Source: Mariniblastus sp.
GTDB lineage: Bacteria; Planctomycetota; Planctomycetia; Pirellulales; Pirellulaceae
Assembly: GCA_022447555.1 (NCBI GenBank)
Contig: JAKVBF010000004.1
Coordinates: 150,759 to 214,758, forward strand
Reading direction: 5' to 3'
DNA: 64,000 bases
The position numbers and the translations under genes are program-made. The notes under the pieces are model-generated. The model had not been told where the DNA came from and did no database searches. It saw nothing but the letters and a program-made list of their open reading frames with translations. Position 1 is the first letter of the stretch. Each line of letters begins with the position of its first letter. Shown piece by piece: positions 18,651 through 28,702 of this stretch.

Positions 18651-20491
18651 ATTATTCAACATCGTTTACTCGAAAAATCATCTACATCGCCGTTATTGGC
18701 CTACTGTTGATACCCCTTTCATTGGTGTCTCGGCCTGCCACACGCGACGGCAATAATGACGTCAAAGATGCCGGTGGTCAGCTGTCACAGCTGCGTGACG
18801 AGCATGAATTGTCGCAAGCGAAAATGATGGAAATTGATCCGGCCAGCGAAACCATGAAACTGGCCTCGCTCGGACTACGAGGCGTTGCCGTCAATATGCT
18901 GTGGATGCAGGCAATCGAGCATAAGAAAAAAGAAAATTGGGACTCGCTCGCATCCACGCTCAACGCTTTGATCAAAATCCAACCCAACTTCATCAAAGTC
19001 TGGGAGTACCAGGCCCACAACATGTCCTACAACATTTCGGTGGAATTTGATGATTATGAATATCGGTACCACTGGGTTAAAAAAGGGATCAACTTTTTAA
19101 CAGAAGGGATTCCCTACAACTACCGTGACCACCGAATGACCGACAACCTCGGTTTCTTCACTGGCATGAAAATCGGTCGTTCCGACGAACGCGTTCAATT
19201 TCGACGACTCTTCCGAGAGGACACCGAGTTCCACGAAGGGATGGACGAGTGGATCGACCCGGATAGCTATTTCACTCGTGAATATGGCCATGACAACTGG
19301 AAAATGGCTTATGACTGGTACGACCGCTCAATCAATCTGGTTGAACGCGAGAGTGCCCCGCAGTACACCGGTGACATGATGTTTTTCATGAGACGTCCGG
19401 CTCAACTTAGAAACCAAGCCGCCTCATTGCAAACAGAGTTTCGAACAGACGATGTGATCCAAGAGGTCTGGAACAATGCAAACGAAGAATGGCTAGACTA
19501 CGGTCAGCAGCAGATCGCAAACACGCGAGGCGTGGTGATCACCATGGAAGGCTTGCCAGACAATGACCGTCGGCTTTCGAGATTACGAGCCGATCTAGAC
19601 AAACTAGCCCCGGGCGTACGCGAAGGTTTCATGAAGGAATTGGAGACCAAACTCAACCTTCCCGAAGAGATGATGGCGGCTTTGAAAATCCCGGTTGACC
19701 AACGTACGGATGAAGAGACGCTCTTAGCTCGCCGAGCCAATGCCAGAATCTTCAATGCCGATCGAGGCCTTGATATCAAAATTGCAGGACTGGCAAAAAA
19801 AGAGAACCAACAGGATGCTAGGCGTTTGCTAGAAGAAATTCTGATGACCCTATCAGAAATGAGAACCACAGATCAGTATTCCAAAACGGTCAATTACAAG
19901 TATTGGAAAACTCGCTCTGAGGTCGAAGCACTGGATGCCACTGCAGCGGCAAGGGCAGCGTTATTCGACGCTTCGGAGATGAAACGCCGCTCTATTTTCG
20001 ATGATGAATATGAAATCGATCCCGTAACCAAAGAGAAAAAAATCCTTCAAATTGGAGCGATTTCAAAATACGAAAAAGCCTTCGCTGTCTGGCGTGAAAT
20101 ATTAGATGATTACCCAACACTATACGACGGTGCTTTGGCGGACGACCTTTGTGAGGCAATGAGTGATTACTATCAGATGCTAAAAGTCACTGGCAATGAG
20201 TGGCCTGTCGACCAACCTTTACAAAAGTTGATTGACTATCGAATCGAGAATGGACCCGATGGGGACGAGCTTCCGGGTTCTGAGGAGATTGCTGAACGCG
20301 AATCACTGAAAGCAGAAAAAAATCCCGAAGCCGCACCAGAGACCTCGGGTGAGACAAAGCCGTCTGAGACACCTGCTGCCACCGCTTCGGACGAGGGAAA
20401 AAAAGCGGAGGAGCCAAAGGACGATGCACCTTCGCAAATCATCCCGAAAACAAAGGACGTTCAGGCAGATGATCAATCTGGAGACCGCTAA
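18647..20491 (+). CDS. Membrane-anchored TPR-like partner of the ABC-2 transporter
   Basis: A 614-residue protein of unknown function, apparently conserved only in planctomycetes. A single N-terminal hydrophobic segment (about 10-27) anchors or exports it. The body is helical and rich in aromatic and charged residues (for example LWMQAIEHKKKENWDSLAST and NFIKVWEYQAHNMSYNISVEF), arranged like degenerate TPR units. The last 80 residues are a low-complexity Glu/Pro/Ala/Lys tail. It overlaps the permease gene by four bases, so it is translationally coupled and probably made in fixed ratio with it. It may bind the large extracytoplasmic loop of the permease; that is inference. No catalytic motif is visible. 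Confidence 0.8.
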   Translation: MNYSTSFTRKIIYIAVIGLLLIPLSLVSRPATRDGNNDVKDAGGQLSQLRDEHELSQAKMMEIDPASETMKLASLGLRGVAVNMLWMQAIEHKKKENWDSLASTLNALIKIQPNFIKVWEYQAHNMSYNISVEFDDYEYRYHWVKKGINFLTEGIPYNYRDHRMTDNLGFFTGMKIGRSDERVQFRRLFREDTEFHEGMDEWIDPDSYFTREYGHDNWKMAYDWYDRSINLVERESAPQYTGDMMFFMRRPAQLRNQAASLQTEFRTDDVIQEVWNNANEEWLDYGQQQIANTRGVVITMEGLPDNDRRLSRLRADLDKLAPGVREGFMKELETKLNLPEEMMAALKIPVDQRTDEETLLARRANARIFNADRGLDIKIAGLAKKENQQDARRLLEEILMTLSEMRTTDQYSKTVNYKYWKTRSEVEALDATAAARAALFDASEMKRRSIFDDEYEIDPVTKEKKILQIGAISKYEKAFAVWREILDDYPTLYDGALADDLCEAMSDYYQMLKVTGNEWPVDQPLQKLIDYRIENGPDGDELPGSEEIAERESLKAEKNPEAAPETSGETKPSETPAATASDEGKKAEEPKDDAPSQIIPKTKDVQADDQSGDR

Positions 20492-20908
20492 AACGCAGCA
20501 CTCTATGAAGAATTATCATTCATCATCAGGGCTTGACGCTGAAACGGGAGCCTTAAGGTTCTCAACGGCGAACCGAATTCGACTTTGGGTAAACGACTTT
20601 CGTCGGACCACCCATGCTGATGCCATCATGATGGAGATCGATTCATCCGAATCAACGTCTCCATAGCAGCCCTTTTAGAAAATCCGGCACCGCGCGATTT
20701 AGTCTGCCCTAAATGGTGCTGCTCAGGCCTATTAAGACGTCACAAATCGGCTGTTTGGGCATCACAGGCTCAACTCCGAAAAATTGATCCTTCGCTTACC
20801 GCTGTCGAAAGCAGAGGCCCCATAACTGCAACGAAAGGATTCTGTGATCTGACTGCAATGTCCAAGATCCTATGAAATAATTCTGATCATTGGAGTTCAA
20901 AATAGCCC
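20492..20908 (+). other. Intergenic region between convergent ABC-2 and ExbBD loci
   Basis: A 417-base stretch between convergent operons. It contains one short ATG ORF (20505-20666, 53 codons, starting MKNYHSSSG) with no SD, which I do not call as a gene. No clear intrinsic terminator was found for either operon. Confidence 0.5.
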
Positions 20909-22558
20909 TTATTGAGAGCCCGCTTCCCGCTGCCGCGCGGCCTGCAGTTTTGCCATCAAATCAGACTCAATACTCTCGCCGACTCGGGCACTTAACGCCT
21001 CACGCAAGACGCCAAACATGCTGGTGATCGAAGCCAGTTCTCGCTTATCAACCGATTGAGCTTTAAGACGAGTTTCTTCATCAGCCATGCGATTTTTCAC
21101 ATCCTGAGGTGTGACCAGCGCCCTGTATCGATCCAAGAGATCACTCGCCTGGTCATAGTTTTTATTCTTAATTGCCGTATCGATTTCGTCTTCAAATACT
21201 TGACGCTGAGCAACCAAATTAAGTATTTCCGTTTGGAAACCCGAAATGATTCCCTGAGCATAAAGCCGAGTCTCATCATCGGGAACGGTTGTCATCAGGT
21301 TAGAATACAACCCGGGGATCATTGGCAATTTTTTTAGCGCCCGATTCCCGCGTTTAACGTAAATCAATCTAAGTTCTCGTTCAGGGTGTGGCGGTATCTC
21401 CAAAATCCCACGCCAATCCGTATTACCCAAGTACTCCGACTCTTGCTCCCTCGTCATATAAGGACTACGAGACCAAATTTCATAACCGGCCAAGGCCTGA
21501 GTATCATCGTCACGCGATACCAGCTTGAGTTCTGTCGATGACTCCGGCGGCCGGATCACGAGCGCCAGCTTTTGCGCCCGCCGACTGGTCCTACCTGACA
21601 AAGGAGCCCGATGGTAGGAATGAATCTTGCAGTTAAGTGTAAAATCTTCCTGGTTCTCAATGGTCAGAAAAGTAAAGTCAATCGCCTCGAGCTTCGCAAG
21701 ATCTCCTTTTCTATCGACCCTCCGAATGATGGGCAAAAACCGGTCGTCAGACCGTATCCAAACCGGAGATTTTATATTCTCTTCCAGAACCCATTCACCA
21801 TCTTCACCCTGAGCCGCTCGGACACAGGAGTCAATCGCCCGCGCTCGCATGATGACATCACCGCTTTCAGTGACTCGATCCACCCGGGCAATTGGCATGA
21901 AGGCTTTCGTAATAGAACGAAAAACATTGTTTGCCAATTGAGAAGTCTGAGCCGTGCTACGGCTCACCACAGCTCCCCATTGCTGAGTCCGAACATCAAA
22001 CTCTCGGACTTTATAAACAATCTGGCCTTCTTGTTCATCAAGGCACACCACCATTAACTTGTCAGCGTGCTCCAGCTCGGGCGTGTTTTCGATCCCTTTA
22101 AGGGCATCCGGGTTTTCGATGGAACGCAAAAACTGATTGCGCCAACGAGCGGGTGCCGGTTGGACGTAAACAATCCATCCGCTCGGATCAATCAATTCTG
22201 CCTCCCGACTTATCTTTTGTTCAAGAGAATCTTCCAAGGCATTCAAACGAGGCGAACCCGACTGGCAAATCCATACCAGTACTTGATAAGGATGTAGCTC
22301 CCACGATCTCAACGTGATTTCCGGAACGAGCAACTCTACTTTTTCGGAATCGATGGCCGCACCCACCTTCACTTGGACGGGCTGCTCCCCCCCTTTTTCG
22401 GCAGCTGCATCTGCCGACTTGTCTTGCATAGACATCGCCGGAAGAGTCATTGCCGGAAGGCACAGGAGGCAGACCAGAAAGCCACACACATCGACCCGTT
22501 TCAAAGGGAATCCAAACATGTTGTTCAATACCATTTGACTCATTTTAATCGGCTTCAT
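20909..22558 (-). CDS. Secreted protein of unknown function, last gene of ExbBD locus
   Basis: A 549-residue exported protein that I do not recognise. The hydrophobic segment near residues 24-43 (VCGFLVCLLCLPAMTLPAMS) is a signal peptide or anchor. The mature part is mixed alpha/beta with motifs such as SWELHPYQVLVWICQSGSPR near 85 and PPHPERELRLIYVKRG near 410. The last 120 residues are helical and charged, possibly coiled coil. Its ATG overlaps the stop of the TPR/solute-binding gene by one base (TAATG), so the two are coupled and likely work together. It ends a run of eight minus-strand genes starting at 33681. No enzyme motif is visible; a periplasmic structural or adaptor role is inferred from context only. 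Confidence 0.8.
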   Translation of the reverse strand: MKPIKMSQMVLNNMFGFPLKRVDVCGFLVCLLCLPAMTLPAMSMQDKSADAAAEKGGEQPVQVKVGAAIDSEKVELLVPEITLRSWELHPYQVLVWICQSGSPRLNALEDSLEQKISREAELIDPSGWIVYVQPAPARWRNQFLRSIENPDALKGIENTPELEHADKLMVVCLDEQEGQIVYKVREFDVRTQQWGAVVSRSTAQTSQLANNVFRSITKAFMPIARVDRVTESGDVIMRARAIDSCVRAAQGEDGEWVLEENIKSPVWIRSDDRFLPIIRRVDRKGDLAKLEAIDFTFLTIENQEDFTLNCKIHSYHRAPLSGRTSRRAQKLALVIRPPESSTELKLVSRDDDTQALAGYEIWSRSPYMTREQESEYLGNTDWRGILEIPPHPERELRLIYVKRGNRALKKLPMIPGLYSNLMTTVPDDETRLYAQGIISGFQTEILNLVAQRQVFEDEIDTAIKNKNYDQASDLLDRYRALVTPQDVKNRMADEETRLKAQSVDKRELASITSMFGVLREALSARVGESIESDLMAKLQAARQREAGSQ

Positions 22559-25011
22559 TACTTCTCTTCTTTTTTGACTCGCGGCACGATTCGCCAGCTA
22601 TCGACGTTGTGATATAGGTGGATTAAGTTACGCCCCACCTCACGTAAATTGTCGCGAACCGCATAATGCTCTTTCAGTTGCCACAACGGCAGGACTGAAA
22701 CGTCATTCCGAATCTGTCGGTGCATTCTTCTTAAGGTCAAGCCCGCCATCTGCCAACTATCGGCGTATCCTAGCCTACGAATGGATTGTTGGACCGGCGC
22801 GCTAAGATCTTCAACCAATCCTTCTTCACCAAACAGGGTATCCACATCGGTAAGGGGCTCTTGCATCGACATTTCGTAATACAAGAAGTCCCAGTCGTCA
22901 TCGGGGGGGATCGTCTCTCCCGGTGCCAACTCACGTAAATCAACCTTAACGCCCAACTCACCCCACATTCTCTGAATCGCAGCGCAGGCAATTTTGGGAA
23001 TATCATCACGAGTGTGACACAAAACCAAGGTAGGGCGTTTAACCACCGGATTCTTGGAACCGTCAGCAACTAATTTGTCTATCATCTGCTGCTGCACGGT
23101 TTGCACTAAAACCATCCCCAGCTTTTCATTGTAGGGCTCGGTACGGACTTTCGTGTTATAGCCATAGGCCAGTTGATCGTTTTCTTCGGTACCCCTCGGG
23201 AAAGGCCCACTAATGACTTCGCAACCATCGATGTCATTTCCGCCACAAATCATTTCATTAAGAATTGATTCCCGATTGATACCTCGCAACAACCCGTTAC
23301 GAAAATTCTTATCCCTAGTGAAGTCGTTTCGCAATTTGGGAATCAGCATGTGCACCGTTGGCACCACGTAAGCCTCCACTTGTACCGACGCATTACCCTG
23401 TAAGCGTGGCAACTCAGCCAGCGGAACGCGATCGATCACATCCACTTCACCACCAATGATAGCGTCCACTGCATCCGAGGCGTTTTTAAACAACCACTCA
23501 ACGATTTCAGGATGCTGCCGATCTTTTATGGGACTGTACTCAGGATTCCGATTGTAAACTGCTATCTGATCGTTTTTACTGGTCATCACATACTTCCCAT
23601 TCTGTTTGGGAGGCTGCCCAGAAAACGGGTCATCGTATCGAAACTGCACTAAAGCTTCAGGCCGGATGAATTGCCGTCGCAACTTAATTAAGACATTGTT
23701 TTCGTCCTCGATTTCTACGGTCGAGATCACTTTGGCAAAGGATGTCCGATAGTCCGGCCTTTCGTAGCTGCCCATCGAAATCATTTTACTCGCCAGTTCG
23801 AGCGCGGTAATTTGCGGAATACTTTGTGAAGACTCACTGGCTTCAATCGTGAATCGATAAGCGAGTCCGTCCTCATCGGCCTGCTCTAGCTTCCCATTTA
23901 GGAACTCATACCGCCCACCTTCATCACTCAGCCCTGAAAACTCCACCACAGATCGCATCGTCAAACGGCCCACCCTTCGACCACCCCACAGATCGAGACG
24001 AAGAGGATCGGCACCCGCCGAATTGTTAGTCACCCCGACAAAGACAATGGGAAAACGATCCACAATCTCTTCATATAGATCCAGGGCCTCGTCACGATTA
24101 GGAACCACACGATTTGCCTGCCGGGCCTTCAAATGAGACTCTTTACCCTTGTTTTGTGCCGCTAAGGTTTTCGATTCAGCGATCAGATCATTGCTATGCT
24201 TCAACATCAGACCGTTCCATCGATCGATCATTCGCAGGGACTCTTTTCCATAAAGCTCACCAATCTGTTCGAGCGTCATCATCACGCTATCGTACTTACC
24301 AGCCTCGAATTTCTTTTTAATATTTAAGTCAATCGAATCCAGAATGACTTCGATCGGCTTCTTGTTAAACCCAGCTCCAATAAAGTCTCTATCTCGGTTG
24401 TAGACCTCCTCGAAAATTGAAATGGCCAACTCATAATTTCCAGCCAGATAGTTAAGCCTGCCGTCTTGGTACAAGCAATTCTGAATAGACTTTTCGATGA
24501 CCGGACTGCCTCGACCGCCATGATCATAAACGTACAGTAAATTACGATAAGCGGAGGCGTAATTCTCTGACTGAATCAACTCATCAGCTTCATCAATCAA
24601 AAGCTGATTAAAATTTCGATAAGAAACAATATTCGAGAAAGGCACCTGTAAAATATTTTCATTCAGATCAGGCGCTTCAAATTGCAAATAACCATCCGCT
24701 GGAATCGGGTTGGGTGGTGGCGTGTTCAACGGAATAATTCGGATCACTACATTGTTGTTGTAGTCGTCCAACTTGATTTCGTCATAGGGCTCACGATCAA
24801 CCAAATCCAAACTGTCGTCAAAATACTTGGTCTCATCTATCCCTGAAACAGACTGCTGACCCTGATCCTGTGGGTAACCAACAGCTGCTACTACTGCCGG
24901 ACAGAAAACCAACCCCGTCAACAACCACCCGCCCATCACCAAGCAGCGATTGGCTAGCCGACGGCGATACCAACGGTTGCATTTCCCGGAATTCGTTTGG
25001 TTCTGTTTCAT
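22558..25011 (-). CDS. TPR-like plus solute-binding family 5 (OppA/DppA-like) fusion protein
   Basis: An 817-residue exported protein with two parts. After a signal or anchor segment (about 24-43), residues 120-330 are helical and TPR-like (NYASAYRNLLYVYDHGGRG, GRLNYLAGNYELAISIFEEV). Residues 330-800 resemble periplasmic peptide-binding proteins of family SBP_bac_5: a GGEVDVIDRVPL hinge-type motif, FRNGLLRGINRESILNEMI, and near the end LPLWQLKEHYAVRDN. In peptide transporters this protein delivers ligand to an ABC permease, but no such permease is here. Instead it sits in an ExbB/ExbD locus, 27 bases after the PQQ-propeller gene and overlapping the next gene. It may bind peptides or act as a scaffold. 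The architecture is unusual. Confidence 0.82.
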   Translation of the reverse strand: MKQNQTNSGKCNRWYRRRLANRCLVMGGWLLTGLVFCPAVVAAVGYPQDQGQQSVSGIDETKYFDDSLDLVDREPYDEIKLDDYNNNVVIRIIPLNTPPPNPIPADGYLQFEAPDLNENILQVPFSNIVSYRNFNQLLIDEADELIQSENYASAYRNLLYVYDHGGRGSPVIEKSIQNCLYQDGRLNYLAGNYELAISIFEEVYNRDRDFIGAGFNKKPIEVILDSIDLNIKKKFEAGKYDSVMMTLEQIGELYGKESLRMIDRWNGLMLKHSNDLIAESKTLAAQNKGKESHLKARQANRVVPNRDEALDLYEEIVDRFPIVFVGVTNNSAGADPLRLDLWGGRRVGRLTMRSVVEFSGLSDEGGRYEFLNGKLEQADEDGLAYRFTIEASESSQSIPQITALELASKMISMGSYERPDYRTSFAKVISTVEIEDENNVLIKLRRQFIRPEALVQFRYDDPFSGQPPKQNGKYVMTSKNDQIAVYNRNPEYSPIKDRQHPEIVEWLFKNASDAVDAIIGGEVDVIDRVPLAELPRLQGNASVQVEAYVVPTVHMLIPKLRNDFTRDKNFRNGLLRGINRESILNEMICGGNDIDGCEVISGPFPRGTEENDQLAYGYNTKVRTEPYNEKLGMVLVQTVQQQMIDKLVADGSKNPVVKRPTLVLCHTRDDIPKIACAAIQRMWGELGVKVDLRELAPGETIPPDDDWDFLYYEMSMQEPLTDVDTLFGEEGLVEDLSAPVQQSIRRLGYADSWQMAGLTLRRMHRQIRNDVSVLPLWQLKEHYAVRDNLREVGRNLIHLYHNVDSWRIVPRVKKEEK

Positions 25012-25038
25012 TTACTTTGAGTCCGTAACTGCATTTTC

Positions 25039-28000
25039 CTAGGGAGTATCTGTCACGTGGATCGTTCCATCGACTCCGCTAAAATAGGTTTTCTTCCCCG
25101 ATTGAATGGGCCGATGAATGATGGGTTGACCCAAGTCAAACCTATTCACAACCTCACCGCTTGCCGAATTGAGTTCAAGCATTTTCCCACTCTTGAAAAC
25201 CAGATTCAATAAACCGTCTTCATCATAAGGCGGGCAAGCCAATTCATCATTAGCAACGGCAAGCGACCATTTCTGATTAAGGTCCGCGTCTAGGCATATC
25301 AGCTGATCGTTGTCCAGCTTCAGCAACACAAGATCACCGACAGTCCATGGACCGCTAGAACTACTGGCCGCCAGAGGGACGGAATTCGCCTTAGCCAAGC
25401 CTCCGTTCACTCGAAACGAAACTAATTCGTCGGAATTGACGCCCCCCACAACGGCATAGACCATTGGGCCGATGGCAGCACAAGCCGATTTAATCGGAAC
25501 GCCTAATTCCAAATCACTCATTTTCTTTAAGCTGGTCGGATCGTCCGCTGCCAGATGATAAAGGACACCACTCCCATCGGGGATCACAAACTGCGTTTCG
25601 TTGACCATCGCAGGCTCATACCACTCGGTCAGTTTGCCAGGTGTCACCGGGGGTAGGAATGAGCCTCCTAAATTACGTCCCGTTTTTGGGTCAACTCTTA
25701 AAATATTACCACGCCTTGATGCGACGATCAGCACATCCCCGACACGAAACGGGTGACATGCTGATTGATTTCCGGGGTTCTGCAACGTCAGCTTTTCAGT
25801 CGTTTTATTTTTCAAGTCAACCGCCAGAACGTCAGGCCGGCCCGCCGGGCCAACTGCAACCACAAACTCATCTGAAAAAGGGATGATTCGATCGAACAGT
25901 AAGTCTTCCTCGATCTGACTTGATTTGATCGCTTTATCTGAGTATTTCAAATTAGGATCCACGTCAAACAGATCACCTTGACTCGAGAGAGCCAGCATCT
26001 CACCTTCGTGGAAAATAGGGGGACCGGCCAACGGACCGGAAATATCAGACCGCCACGCTTGCGCTAGTGTTTTGGAGTCTACGCCCGAAACACTGACGTG
26101 CCCGGACCCCATCCGGCGACGATTGTGGATTAGTGTATTCCCGTACTTTGCCATCGGGCCGAGGAAATAATCTGCACCGTTGTAGATTCCCTCGCGATTA
26201 AACTGCCCCAGCGCCCTTTGAATCTTATAACGTTTAATCCCTTTACCCGCGATCCACAATTGACTTCCCTCGGCTAACAAAAACGATTCCGCTCCTTGGT
26301 CATTTTCATATTTCTCCTGAGCTAAAACGCTGATGGGATTCTGGTCATTGGACGTATTCAATTCCAAAACCTTCATGTCACCGTTGTCCGAAGTGATCAA
26401 CAACCAACGCCCGAAACGAACCATGTTCGTATTGACTGGCCCAGTCGTGACTCGCCTAATTTTCTGAACCGGCTCAAGCTCCAGACCGTCGTTCTTAGGC
26501 CGCAAAATATGTAGGTCGCAGGTATCCGATCCGTTTTCAGCAACCAAAAGATAGCCCGACCAAAAAACAGGGGGGACCGAAACACTTCCTTTGTAATGCC
26601 CCAAATAGTAAACATCCTTACAGGCCATATCCTCTGACGATAAAACGTAAAGGTTGGAATACATTCCCGGCTGGTACAGATAAGGGTTTCTTGGAGAGAA
26701 AGTCGGATTCACACTCGTTTTCTGAGGCAGCTTGACCGCGTTCAAGACACTGCCAGACATTGAATCAACGTTCAACACATGACCATCAGCAGTCGAAAGC
26801 ACGATCTGTTTTTCATTTACCGTGGGTGCGTTAAAAGGCTGTCCGATCACCGCTCGCCAAACAATGCTGCCCGATTCGGAATCGATACGCATCAGTTCGT
26901 TGCTTGATTGATTTGAAATCAATACGGTCTCCGTATCGAAGACAACCGGTTGAATCGAAGTTTGAAATCCGACAAACCGCCTCCACCTGACACTTCCATC
27001 GCCGAGATCGACACCAAAAACCGAGCCATCCGAGAGAACCGGCAGAACCTCACCTCTCAACGAGTCAATGGGTTCCCCTGACTTGGAAGCTAGAACAATT
27101 GTTTTTTCGACAACCGAAGCCGACTCTTCTTTGGAAACTTTAGTCTTAAAACTGGCATCCTGAACGAGCTCCTGCTCTTGCTGACTAACCCGTTTCATTT
27201 TCTCGCGCAGTTCATCCCGAGCTGCTAAGTCACCATATACCCGGATCAGTTTGTTGTAACGCACAAACGCGTCATCGGTCTTGCTTTGATCCGCAAGATC
27301 TTCGATCTCAGCGAGGGCGTTAGCATAATCCTCTTCCTTGCGAATTAGACCTTCGCACGAGGCAATGGTGTTTGCTATGTCATCCAACAACTTCGCAACC
27401 GTTGCAGACTTACGCGTGCTTCCAGGGATATAAACGGGATTGTTAACGATCGCGTTAGCTCGCCGCGCCATTTCCAGCTCTTTTTCCATCGCTTCAATGG
27501 TCGGCTGTTTTTTCGCTCTTTTCGCAATATTGAGAGTCGACGTCGGTAACATGAACGCCAAATCATCCCGCACCGGCCCAAAGTCAACGTCTTCATCTTC
27601 TTCTAATGCTGGCAGCTCGTTCTCGGCCCTTTTGATCGTCTCGTCCCAGTTCTTCTCTTTATAGGTATCCGCCAACAAGGCCTGAACTCGCCGCACCTTA
27701 GCGACCGATGTTTTTTCATGCTTCGGATACCGCTCCACGAATTCATCGAATTTGGAAACCGAATCCTTATAAGCCCCATTTTCAAAGCTATCCATCGCTG
27801 CTTTGAACCGATCTTCCGCGGTCACAAAACCCGTCGCGAAAACCAACACCGCTCCAACAATAATTAGCGTTCCGAGAATACCGAAACCGATGAACAACCA
27901 TTTGTTCTGCCATTGGTTTGACTGATCACGCTTTCCTGCAAAACCAGCAAGCGTCTGCGGCTGAGCTGCTTGAGCTCCTGACTGATAGGGATCCAAGGCT

Positions 28001-28524
28001 TGATCGTAACCCAGCGGATCGCCCTCGCCACCAAAAGCATCAAGAGGCTCGGGAACGGCCAGATAATCAACTGGCTTCAACGCCTGCACTTCGACCATCT
28101 GCGTCGCCTCTTCGACAGGCTCTACATGAGGTAGGGCATCCAGCCGAGTCAATCCCGCCTCCGCAGTCTTTTCAACAACATCTCTGGTTGGCTCGACATT
28201 GGTGGGCTCCACATTGGCCGTAAGATCGTTGGTGTCAAATTCCTTTTCAGACGTCTTCACGACTTTCAGATCATCGTGTTTCACTTTTTTTGGCGTGGTC
28301 GATTTTACCTCGTCTCCAGCAACGGCTCGCGAGCCCCTCGCCTGACTGAGAATGTTCTTCGCCTGAGCCTCGGTCACATGACCTTTCTTGACCAAGAAAT
28401 TCAATATTCCTCTTACCGAAGTCTTTTTCTCCGGGTTGTCAATTTCTCGACGAATCTTCTCGATTGTCTTACCATCGACGAACCCAAGAGCTTCGAGTTT
28501 TTCAACCAATTGCTGGGGCTTCAT
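25039..28524 (-). CDS. Membrane protein with N-terminal helical domain, TPR region and PQQ-like beta-propeller
   Basis: An 1161-residue protein. Residues 1-65 form a small helical domain (LVEKLEALGFVDG... GILNFLVKKGHVTEAQAKNI), probably cytoplasmic. Residues 66-205 are acidic and disordered, including a short EPTNVEPT repeat. A transmembrane helix lies at about 209-233 (FIGFGILGTLIIVGAVLVFA). TPR-like helices follow (about 235-460). From about 490 to the end come PQQ/WD-like propeller blades (FGVDLGDGSVRWRRFVG, TVLISNQSSNELMRID, LLWITS-type strands). The start has a good SD (GAGG then AAGGA). The gene follows the second ExbD by 178 bases. It could link an inner-membrane motor to periplasmic proteins, as a BamB-like propeller scaffold; that is inference. 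Confidence 0.85.
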   Translation of the reverse strand: MKPQQLVEKLEALGFVDGKTIEKIRREIDNPEKKTSVRGILNFLVKKGHVTEAQAKNILSQARGSRAVAGDEVKSTTPKKVKHDDLKVVKTSEKEFDTNDLTANVEPTNVEPTRDVVEKTAEAGLTRLDALPHVEPVEEATQMVEVQALKPVDYLAVPEPLDAFGGEGDPLGYDQALDPYQSGAQAAQPQTLAGFAGKRDQSNQWQNKWLFIGFGILGTLIIVGAVLVFATGFVTAEDRFKAAMDSFENGAYKDSVSKFDEFVERYPKHEKTSVAKVRRVQALLADTYKEKNWDETIKRAENELPALEEDEDVDFGPVRDDLAFMLPTSTLNIAKRAKKQPTIEAMEKELEMARRANAIVNNPVYIPGSTRKSATVAKLLDDIANTIASCEGLIRKEEDYANALAEIEDLADQSKTDDAFVRYNKLIRVYGDLAARDELREKMKRVSQQEQELVQDASFKTKVSKEESASVVEKTIVLASKSGEPIDSLRGEVLPVLSDGSVFGVDLGDGSVRWRRFVGFQTSIQPVVFDTETVLISNQSSNELMRIDSESGSIVWRAVIGQPFNAPTVNEKQIVLSTADGHVLNVDSMSGSVLNAVKLPQKTSVNPTFSPRNPYLYQPGMYSNLYVLSSEDMACKDVYYLGHYKGSVSVPPVFWSGYLLVAENGSDTCDLHILRPKNDGLELEPVQKIRRVTTGPVNTNMVRFGRWLLITSDNGDMKVLELNTSNDQNPISVLAQEKYENDQGAESFLLAEGSQLWIAGKGIKRYKIQRALGQFNREGIYNGADYFLGPMAKYGNTLIHNRRRMGSGHVSVSGVDSKTLAQAWRSDISGPLAGPPIFHEGEMLALSSQGDLFDVDPNLKYSDKAIKSSQIEEDLLFDRIIPFSDEFVVAVGPAGRPDVLAVDLKNKTTEKLTLQNPGNQSACHPFRVGDVLIVASRRGNILRVDPKTGRNLGGSFLPPVTPGKLTEWYEPAMVNETQFVIPDGSGVLYHLAADDPTSLKKMSDLELGVPIKSACAAIGPMVYAVVGGVNSDELVSFRVNGGLAKANSVPLAASSSSGPWTVGDLVLLKLDNDQLICLDADLNQKWSLAVANDELACPPYDEDGLLNLVFKSGKMLELNSASGEVVNRFDLGQPIIHRPIQSGKKTYFSGVDGTIHVTDTP

Positions 28525-28702
28525 TCCTTACCTCAAATATTCCCGTCAATTCTTTTGTTTTATTTGCTTTCTATTGGCTACCGAACCGGCTAACGACCAA
28601 CACGTCTAACAACCTAATCAAAGGTGATTTCAGCAAAGCTGCCCGGCCGGGACAAACCTCTGCGGTTACCACCAAGCTAACCCCGCAATCTAATCCAGCG
28701 GT

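Noticed and set aside
20505-20666. 53-codon ORF after the ABC-2 locus
   Set aside because: No SD, no domain and no sign of coding bias; treated as intergenic.
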